A DNA stretch of 6,489 nucleotides from Caulobacteraceae bacterium. GTDB taxonomy: Bacteria; Pseudomonadota; Alphaproteobacteria; Caulobacterales; Caulobacteraceae. The notes under the pieces were generated by a model, which searched no databases, was not told where the DNA came from, and saw only the letters and a program-made list of their open reading frames with translations. The stretch covers positions 1-6,489 of the forward strand of contig CANGEH010000127.1 in assembly GCA_947452665.1 (NCBI GenBank), read 5' to 3'. Of this stretch, positions 1 through 4,492 are shown piece by piece. The position numbers were made by a program, and so were the translations under genes. Position 1 is the first letter of the stretch, and each line of letters starts with the position of its first letter.

Positions 1-40
1 GGCGGTCGAGTTTGTACTTAGCGGAATGACGCTTTGACAT
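1..40 (-). CDS. rpsD: 30S ribosomal protein S4, N-terminal fragment
   Basis: Only the first 13 codons lie in the window; the gene continues past the left edge. They read MSKRHSAKYKLDR, which matches the N-terminus I know for alphaproteobacterial S4 (MSKRHSAKYKIDRR and similar). S4 binds 16S rRNA early in assembly of the small ribosomal subunit and, in several bacteria, represses its own operon. The ATG is at 40-38. A purine-rich AGAGAAG (50-44) sits three bases upstream as a modest ribosome binding site. A promoter candidate lies about 130 bp upstream, downstream of the hydrolase gene, so rpsD probably has its own transcript. The identification rests on a short but distinctive string. Confidence 0.88.
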   Translation of the reverse strand, partial: MSKRHSAKYKLDR

Positions 41-165
41 AGACTTCTCTTTACTTCGATCCGAGCCGGCTGCCCCGAGACTGGGACGGCGATTGCAACG
101 GCGGCTTTAGATCACCCGTCATAAACCCCGGCGCCGCCAAATCACTCTGGCAGCGGGGAGGGGCG

Positions 166-194
166 TGTATGCCTCGGCGGGGCCAAGGAGTCAA
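166..194 (-). promoter_or_regulatory. candidate rpsD promoter
   Basis: On the minus strand TTGACT (194-189) is followed after exactly 17 bases by CATACA (171-166). The -35 is near-consensus and the -10 matches TATAAT at three positions. Transcription would begin near 159 and give an rpsD leader of about 118 nt. A GAGTC site (188-192, the GANTC target of CcrM in Caulobacterales) overlaps the -35. The leader (41 to about 159) contains GGCGGC/GCCGCC arms (138-133 and 105-100) that could pair around a 27-nt loop. I see nothing else in the 41-208 gap, and no clear intrinsic terminator for the hydrolase gene. Confidence 0.45.
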
Positions 195-208
195 CCGTGC
201 CAAGCCTG

Positions 209-2143
209 TCAGGGCTGGCCGAGCGGCAGTTCGACATAGCTGGGCTGGCTAGCACTGCGAAACACCTTGATGGTCGCCTTTTTGAAGTCGGCGGGCTTGG
301 CAAAGAAGATGTTGTCGACAAAGGTCTGGGGGTTGCGGTCATAGAGCGGGAACCAGCTTGACTGGACCTGGACCATGATCCTGTGCCCGGGCAAGAAGAC
401 GTGGTTGGTGGTTGGCAGGGCAAAGCGATAGGTCAGGGGCTTGTCGGGCGTGATGGCCACGGCCTTGTCCAGGCCTTGGCGATAGCGGCCGCGGAAGATT
501 TCCATCGCCACGGGCAATTGATAACCGCCCATTTGCGGGTCTGATGCCACCTCGTCCGGATAGACATCGATCAGCTTGACGACAAAATCGCCATCGGTTC
601 CCGTGGTTGAGGCGACCAGATTGACCATGGGATTGCCCGATACAGTAACCGGGGCCTTGAGCACATCGGTCTTATAGGCCAGCACATCCGTGCGGGTCGC
701 GGCAAAGCGCTGATCATCGGTCAACCACTGCGCCCAGCTGGAATCGTCGGCATAGGACGGTCGGATGGGCGGCAGGCGATAGGACACAGGCTTGGCGGGA
801 TCGGAAACATAGTCATCCATGGCCCCGGCCTCGCCGGTGGGGGCGCTTAAGCTGGCGGTAAAACCAGCTTGCAGATAGAGGCGCTGGGCCGTGTCTGGCT
901 TGGCAATTGGCCATTGGTCCAGCTTGCGCCAGCGATTGGTGCCGGTCTCAAATGCGCTGACCGTCGGCAGGGTCAGGGGCGGGGCGGCATCGCTGAGATA
1001 ATGGGCCAAGAATGGGGCTAGGATATCGCGGCGAAACTGCTTGGCCGTGTCTTGATCAAATTTAACGGCCCCTAGGCTAGAGCCCTCATCCAGTTCGCCG
1101 CCATGGCTCCAGGGGCCCATGACCATATAGACCATATTGCCGGCCTTATCGTTTGGCTTAATGGCCTTATAGACGGCGGGCGCGCCATAATTGTCTTCCT
1201 GATCGAACAGGCTGTGGACCAGTAGGACAGGCACCTTGAGCGGTTGATCCTTCAAGATTGTATCCATGGCCTGTTGTTGCCAAAACGGGTCATAGGCCGG
1301 GTGTTCAGTCAGTCTTTTCCAAAATCCGAGCTGTTCTAGGCCATAGCGACGACCAATTTCGCCCGCAGAGCCCGCCTCTAGTGCGGCTTGATATTCATCA
1401 TGATGGCTAAAGGGCCAAAGGATCTCATTCTTGCGGCTGGCTTCCTGCTCATAGACATAATCCAGCCCATAGGATCGGAAGGCGCCATTATGAAACCAGT
1501 CATCGCGCCAGCCATCGACCATGGGATTCATCGGCACCGAAACCTTTAGCGCCGGGTGCGGATTTACGAGGGCCATAAGCGGGGTAAAGCCGTCATAGGA
1601 AATACCGATAATGCCAACCTTACCATTGGATTGGGCAAGGTTTTTCACCAGCCAATCGATCGTGTCATAAGTGTCGGTGGCGTGATCGACCTTGGTTGGG
1701 TTGAGCGGGCCTTGCAGGGGCCGGTTCATCACATAATCGCCTTCAGAGCCATACTTGCCCCGCACATCCTGAACCACGCGGATATAGCCGCCCTCGACAA
1801 TCACATCGGCGACATTGTCATAGCCCTGCAGGACCGATTCCAAATGCGTGCTTTGATGGTTTCGCGTCAGGACATCGGCGCCATAGGGTGTGCGGGTCAG
1901 CAAGATTGGCGCGCGATTGGCGCCCTTGGGGATCAGGATTACGGTATTGAGCTTCACACCGTCGCGCATGGGGATCATGACCGTGCGACGCTCAAAGCCC
2001 ATAAGGCCCGATGGTTCAACAAATTTGGCCGGAATCTCGCTCACGAGCGCAGACTTGGGCGCAGCTACCGCATGCAGCGGCAGGGTCACGATTAGGCCCA
2101 AGGCCGCCAATCGCCAGATCTTTGTCCCATAAGTGCCGAACAT
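209..2143 (-). CDS. secreted alpha-amino-acid ester hydrolase-like CocE/NonD family hydrolase
   Basis: This 644-residue protein is an alpha/beta-hydrolase of the X-Pro dipeptidyl-peptidase (S15)/CocE group. Residues 1-27 look like a Sec signal peptide: K8 and R11, a hydrophobic stretch 12-24, then AVA|A. This points to a periplasmic or exported enzyme. The catalytic domain spans about 50-370. It has a GISYDG nucleophile elbow (S182), D314 and H347 (PWSHGG), with Y87 and Y183 suited to the oxyanion hole. D215 (in DGWRDDWF) and E316/D317 (in FDQED) correspond to the carboxylate cluster that binds the substrate alpha-amino group in known alpha-amino-acid ester hydrolases. A C-terminal beta-rich S15-type domain occupies about 375-640. 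Such enzymes hydrolyse, and can transfer acyl groups from, alpha-amino acid esters and some beta-lactams; the natural substrate is unknown. The ATG at 2143 has GGGAG seven bases upstream. The next gene upstream is purQ, 94 bp away, so co-transcription is doubtful. Confidence 0.9.
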   Translation of the reverse strand: MFGTYGTKIWRLAALGLIVTLPLHAVAAPKSALVSEIPAKFVEPSGLMGFERRTVMIPMRDGVKLNTVILIPKGANRAPILLTRTPYGADVLTRNHQSTHLESVLQGYDNVADVIVEGGYIRVVQDVRGKYGSEGDYVMNRPLQGPLNPTKVDHATDTYDTIDWLVKNLAQSNGKVGIIGISYDGFTPLMALVNPHPALKVSVPMNPMVDGWRDDWFHNGAFRSYGLDYVYEQEASRKNEILWPFSHHDEYQAALEAGSAGEIGRRYGLEQLGFWKRLTEHPAYDPFWQQQAMDTILKDQPLKVPVLLVHSLFDQEDNYGAPAVYKAIKPNDKAGNMVYMVMGPWSHGGELDEGSSLGAVKFDQDTAKQFRRDILAPFLAHYLSDAAPPLTLPTVSAFETGTNRWRKLDQWPIAKPDTAQRLYLQAGFTASLSAPTGEAGAMDDYVSDPAKPVSYRLPPIRPSYADDSSWAQWLTDDQRFAATRTDVLAYKTDVLKAPVTVSGNPMVNLVASTTGTDGDFVVKLIDVYPDEVASDPQMGGYQLPVAMEIFRGRYRQGLDKAVAITPDKPLTYRFALPTTNHVFLPGHRIMVQVQSSWFPLYDRNPQTFVDNIFFAKPADFKKATIKVFRSASQPSYVELPLGQP

Positions 2144-2179
2144 GCCTCATCTCCCAACCACAAGCCGATAACTAAAACC

Positions 2180-2210
2180 ATTGTTCGGCTAAGCCATCCG
2201 CCCGTGTCAA
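2180..2210 (-). promoter_or_regulatory. weak candidate promoter for the hydrolase gene
   Basis: The 94-bp purQ-hydrolase gap contains a perfect TTGACA (minus strand, 2210-2205). The best -10 is AACAAT (2185-2180), four of six matches to consensus but with a long 19-bp spacer. AGCCGA/TCGGCT arms (2163-2168 and 2185-2190) flank the region and could form a 6-bp stem with a 16-nt loop. No T-run follows them, so I do not call a terminator. If the promoter is real, the hydrolase is expressed independently of the purine operon. Confidence 0.3.
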
Positions 2211-2237
2211 GGCGTTCAGCATTCGGTTAGGCCGTGA

Positions 2238-2900
2238 CTAGGCGCTGGCGAGCGCGGTTTGGAACAAGATTGCGCCGTCTGCCGAGCCAAGCTCTGCTTC
2301 AAACGAGCGGTCTGGGTGTGGCATCAGGCCCAGAACATTGCCCTTGGCATTGACGATTCCGGCAATGTCGCGCGCCGAGCCATTGGGATTGTCGCGATAG
2401 CGAAACACCACCTGGCCCTCGCCCTCAATCCGGTCCAACTCAGCCTCGCCGGCAAAGAAATTGCCCTCGCCATTACCGACGGTCATCACCGCCTCGCGGG
2501 TCTGGGCATAACCGGACGAAAACCGGGTCTGGGCATTGACCACATCGAGGGTCACGGCCTTGCAGATATATTTCAGCCCCTCATTGCGCAGCAAGGCACC
2601 GGGCAACATGCCCGCCTCGCACAGGACCTGAAAGCCATTACAGATCCCGACCACGGCCACGCCGCGTTCAGCCGCCACCTTGACCTCGGCCATCACGGGC
2701 GACAGCGAAGCCATGGCCCCGCATCGCAGATAGTCGCCATAAGAAAAACCGCCCGGCAGGACGATCAGGTCAAGCCCAGACGGTAGGGCGGTTTCCTGAT
2801 GCCAGACCATATCGACAGATGATCCGGTCGAGCGCTCGATCGCGACCTTACAGTCACGGTCGCAATTGGAACCTGGAAAGACAATGACAGCGGACTTCAT
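2238..2900 (-). CDS. purQ: phosphoribosylformylglycinamidine synthase, glutaminase subunit PurQ
   Basis: This 220-residue protein is the class I glutamine amidotransferase subunit of the three-part FGAM synthetase (PurS-PurQ-PurL), which carries out step four of de novo purine synthesis in the cytoplasm. PurQ hydrolyses glutamine and passes ammonia to PurL. Visible marks are the N-terminal VIVFPGSNCDRD, the oxyanion strand LPGGFSYGDYLRCGA (48-62), the nucleophile C87 in VGICNGFQVL, and H195 in LMPHPDRSF. Length is typical for the stand-alone small-type PurQ. The residue two after the catalytic histidine is D197, where the family usually has glutamate (PHPE). The ATG (2900-2898) is separated from the purS TGA by one base, so translation is probably coupled to purS. 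PurL is not encoded next to it. Confidence 0.97.
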   Translation of the reverse strand: MKSAVIVFPGSNCDRDCKVAIERSTGSSVDMVWHQETALPSGLDLIVLPGGFSYGDYLRCGAMASLSPVMAEVKVAAERGVAVVGICNGFQVLCEAGMLPGALLRNEGLKYICKAVTLDVVNAQTRFSSGYAQTREAVMTVGNGEGNFFAGEAELDRIEGEGQVVFRYRDNPNGSARDIAGIVNAKGNVLGLMPHPDRSFEAELGSADGAILFQTALASA

Positions 2901-2901
2901 C

Positions 2902-3141
2902 TCAGATCAATTCCGCCTTATAGCTTTCGATCACCGTATTGGCGAGCAGGCGGTCGCACAAGGCCTTGACCTCGGCTTCAGCCTTGGCGCGGTCATCGCC
3001 AGCAATGTCAAACTCGATCATGCGGCCAACGCGTACGCCGCTGACGCCGCCGAAGCCGAGCGCGTGGACCGCGCCCTCAATCGCCTTGCCCTGAACATCG
3101 AGCACGCCGGGTTTCAAAAAGACGTGGACCTTGGCCTTCAT
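2902..3141 (-). CDS. purS: phosphoribosylformylglycinamidine synthase subunit PurS
   Basis: This 79-residue protein is the small structural subunit of FGAM synthetase. It bridges PurQ and PurL and helps the ammonia transfer. The sequence has the expected family form: a first beta strand KAKVHVFLKPGVLDVQGKAI, a central GRMIEFDIAG, and an ending NTVIESYKAEL. Its start codon overlaps the purC stop in an ATGA (3141-3138), and a perfect AAGGAGG lies inside the last purC codons nine bases upstream, so this junction is strongly coupled. It is the second gene of purC-purS-purQ. Confidence 0.96.
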   Translation of the reverse strand: MKAKVHVFLKPGVLDVQGKAIEGAVHALGFGGVSGVRVGRMIEFDIAGDDRAKAEAEVKALCDRLLANTVIESYKAELI

Positions 3142-3896
3142 GTGATCTTGCCTCCTTGAATCACGGTGGGCATCTCCTGCATGATACCGAGCCTGCGGGC
3201 AACCTCTGTATAGCCTTCAATCACCCCGCCCAGGTCACGGCGGAACCGGTCCTTGTCGAGTTTTTCATTGGTGACCGAGTCCCAGAGGCGGCAGCTATCG
3301 GGGCTGATCTCGTCCGCCAGGATGATGCGCGGAAAATCATTCTCAAAAACACGCCCATATTCGATTTTAAAATCGACTAGGGTAATGCCAACCGCGCCGA
3401 ACAGGCCGCTCAGGAAGTCATTGACCCGTAAGGTCATGGCCATCATGTCGTCAATTTCTTGGGTCGTGGCCCAGTTGAAGGCGGTAATATGCTCTTCGGT
3501 GACGATCGGGCTGTTGAGCTTGTCGTCCTTATAATAGAATTCAAGGATCGAGCGGGGCAGGGCCTGGCCCTCAGGCAGTCCGAACCGGGTCGACAAGGAG
3601 CCCGCAGCAATATTACGGCAGACCACTTCGAGCGGGATGATCTCGACTTCGCGGATCAGCTGCTCGCGCAAATTCATGCGCTTGATGAAATGGTTCTGGA
3701 TACCGACGCTATTGAGCTTGATCATAATATATTCGCTGATGCGATTATTGATCACGCCCTTGCCTTCGAGCACGGCCTTTTTCTCGGCATTAAAGGCGGT
3801 GGTGTCGTCTTTAAAATACTGGATCAAGGTGCCCGGTTCAGGTCCCTCGTAAAGGATCTTGGCCTTGCCTTCGTAAATCTTCTTGCGGCGAGTCAT
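3138..3896 (-). CDS. purC: phosphoribosylaminoimidazole-succinocarboxamide synthase (SAICAR synthetase)
   Basis: This 252-residue enzyme joins aspartate to CAIR with ATP to give SAICAR in de novo purine synthesis. Family motifs in order are KKIYEGKAKILY (5-16) in the ATP-binding beta sheet, FNAEKKAVLEGKG (35-47), IIPLEVVCRNIAAGS (86-100), LVDFKIEYG (173-181), LADEISPDSCRLWD (193-206), and DKDRFRRDLG near the C-terminus. I chose the ATG at 3896-3894 because the protein then begins MTRRKKIYEGK, as homologues do. An in-frame ATG at 3971 would add 25 residues unlike the family. No good Shine-Dalgarno precedes the chosen ATG; GGGAAA (3913-3908) is the nearest and is 11 bases away, inside a possible hairpin. 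It heads the purC-purS-purQ operon and overlaps purS by four bases. Confidence 0.97.
   Translation of the reverse strand: MTRRKKIYEGKAKILYEGPEPGTLIQYFKDDTTAFNAEKKAVLEGKGVINNRISEYIMIKLNSVGIQNHFIKRMNLREQLIREVEIIPLEVVCRNIAAGSLSTRFGLPEGQALPRSILEFYYKDDKLNSPIVTEEHITAFNWATTQEIDDMMAMTLRVNDFLSGLFGAVGITLVDFKIEYGRVFENDFPRIILADEISPDSCRLWDSVTNEKLDKDRFRRDLGGVIEGYTEVARRLGIMQEMPTVIQGGKIT
3151..3157 (-). promoter_or_regulatory. strong purS ribosome binding site inside the purC 3' end
   Basis: AAGGAGG on the minus strand is a full anti-16S match, nine bases before the purS ATG. It is read within purC codons for Q-G-G-K. It contrasts with the weak site ahead of purC itself, suggesting that purS can also recruit ribosomes directly. 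Confidence 0.75.
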
Positions 3897-3960
3897 AATC
3901 GGTCGGCTTTCCCGAAGGAGATTGGTGGTTTGGGCGCCAGACCACGGTGTGCGACCGAAT
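3897..3960 (-). promoter_or_regulatory. structured purC mRNA leader (predicted three-way junction)
   Basis: Read as minus-strand RNA, UCGGUCG (3958-3952) pairs perfectly with CGACCGA (3905-3899), two bases before the purC AUG. Between these arms are two hairpins. The first has stem GUGGUcUGG (3945-3937) with CCAaACCAC (3933-3925), eight pairs and one mismatch around a CGC loop. The second is a UCC-UUCG-GGA tetraloop hairpin (3919-3910). Together they form a compact three-way junction that would hide the only SD-like sequence (GGGAAA, 3913-3908). It matches no riboswitch class I can name with confidence. Folding was done by eye. Confidence 0.45.
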
Positions 3961-4074
3961 GTCTCGCGCACGCCGCCGACTCGGCCCCAGACCTATAAAA
4001 GGTATGATTTAGCCTAGCGGATAGTCGCAACCGGCGCAAACCATCCACACCGCATAAACGTCAAGGGGTGGTTT
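3924..4074. repeat. three copies of an AAACCAYC element in the divergent purC/zeta region
   Basis: GGTGGTTT occurs at 3924-3931 and 4067-4074, and the inverted, one-mismatch form AAACCATC at 4038-4045. The last two make an inverted repeat AAACCATCC (4038-4046) and GGGTGGTTT (4066-4074) with a 19-bp spacer. The 4038 copy lies just upstream of the purC -35, and the 4067 copy overlaps the zeta -35 candidate. The placement suggests an operator, but the 3924 copy also forms part of the purC leader hairpin. The regulator is unknown. Confidence 0.3.
4006..4030 (-). promoter_or_regulatory. purC operon promoter (Caulobacter sigma-73-like)
   Basis: On the minus strand GCTAAATC (4013-4006) matches the Caulobacter housekeeping -10 consensus GCTANAWC at every position. 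It is preceded after 10 bases by TTGCGAC (4030-4024), a partial match to TTGACGS, at the short end of the accepted 10-14 spacing. Transcription would start near 3999, giving a purC leader of about 100 nt. A small ACCT/AGGT inverted repeat (3991-4003) sits at the expected start site. Confidence 0.55.
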
Positions 4075-4098
4075 GATGATTGCAGGTAAGGGTAACAC
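4073..4098 (+). promoter_or_regulatory. candidate promoter of the zeta-inhibitor gene
   Basis: TTGATGA (4073-4079), an 11-base spacer and GGTAACAC (4091-4098) fit the Caulobacter TTGACGS-N10-14-GCTANAWC pattern with a few mismatches. A transcript would start near 4105, about 33 bases before the ATG. The -35 overlaps one GGTGGTTT copy. It is back-to-back with the purC promoter, 42 bp apart. Confidence 0.4.
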
Positions 4099-4137
4099 AC
4101 GATAAGCATCGATCTCGATTTGCGATTTGAGGTTCCC

Positions 4138-4455
4138 ATGACAACGTTCGATGACCGCGAAAAAGGTTTTGAAAACAAGTTCGCCCGCGAAAATGATCTT
4201 GAGTTCAAGGCAATTGCACGTCGCAACAAATTGCTGGGTCTTTGGGCCGCTGGCCTGATGGGTCTGGAAAATGCGGACGATTATGCCAAGGTTATTGTGA
4301 AGGCCGACTTTGAGCAGCCTGGCGATGACGATGTTCTGCGCAAGGTCCTGACCGACCTTAGCGGCTCGGGCCTACCGACAACGGAGTCTGAAATTCGCCG
4401 CAAGATGGAAGAGCTTCTGGCCGTTGCCCGCGAGCAGATCAATACGGGCAACTAG
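4138..4455 (+). CDS. F1Fo-ATP synthase inhibitor subunit zeta (DUF1476 family)
   Basis: This 105-residue, charged, helical protein matches the DUF1476 family, now known from Paracoccus denitrificans work as the zeta subunit. Zeta inserts its N-terminus into F1 and blocks ATP hydrolysis, as IF1 does in mitochondria. Family marks are the N-terminal MTTFDDREKGFENKFA (1-16, the inhibitory segment), RRNKLLGLWAA (28-38), ADFEQPGDDDVLRKV (56-70), and a final helix of about 83-102. The start is the ATG at 4138, with GAGG (4129-4132) five bases upstream. A TTG at 4120 in the same frame would put this SD inside the gene and add residues not seen in the family. It is divergent from purC and convergent with the ABC-F gene. 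It is soluble and should act at the cytoplasmic face of ATP synthase. Confidence 0.93.
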   Translation: MTTFDDREKGFENKFARENDLEFKAIARRNKLLGLWAAGLMGLENADDYAKVIVKADFEQPGDDDVLRKVLTDLSGSGLPTTESEIRRKMEELLAVAREQINTGN

Positions 4456-4467
4456 CCAGGTCTCGGG

Positions 4468-4490
4468 CCTAGATTGGGGCCCCAAGTAGG
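4468..4490. terminator. palindrome between convergent genes, possible bidirectional terminator
   Basis: The 37-bp gap between the zeta and ABC-F stop codons is centred on a perfect 12-bp palindrome TTGGGGCCCCAA (4474-4485). It is flanked by CCTA (4468-4471) and TAGG (4487-4490), which extend the stem across a small internal loop. A longer alternative pairs GGCCTA (4466-4471) with TAGGCC (4494-4499), reaching into the ABC-F stop codon. There is no T-run on either side, so intrinsic termination would be weak; its position between convergent genes is the main support. Confidence 0.4.
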
Positions 4491-4492
4491 GC

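Noticed and set aside
1556..2095. 179-residue plus-strand ORF antisense to the hydrolase
   Set aside because: It lies wholly inside a well-supported minus-strand gene, resembles no family I know, and is the kind of long antisense frame common in GC-rich coding DNA.
2163..2190. AGCCGA/TCGGCT hairpin as a purQ terminator
   Set aside because: The stem is only 6 bp with a 16-nt loop, no T-run follows, and it overlaps the candidate promoter of the hydrolase gene.
3897..3960. ZTP (pfl) riboswitch upstream of purC
   Set aside because: CUGGCG and GCCGACCG fragments recall that class, but the conserved 3' CUGGGC element is missing in the right place and the order of helices does not fit.
3897..3971. 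Longer purC start at 3971 adding 25 residues
   Set aside because: The added residues do not look like SAICAR synthetase, and the family begins at MTRRKKIYEGK. The region fits better as a structured leader.
3459..3998. 179-residue plus-strand ORF antisense to purC and its leader
   Set aside because: It is a shadow frame of purC with no recognisable domain.
4120..4137. TTG start at 4120 for the zeta-inhibitor gene
   Set aside because: The ATG at 4138 has GAGG five bases upstream and gives the conserved MTTFDDRE N-terminus.
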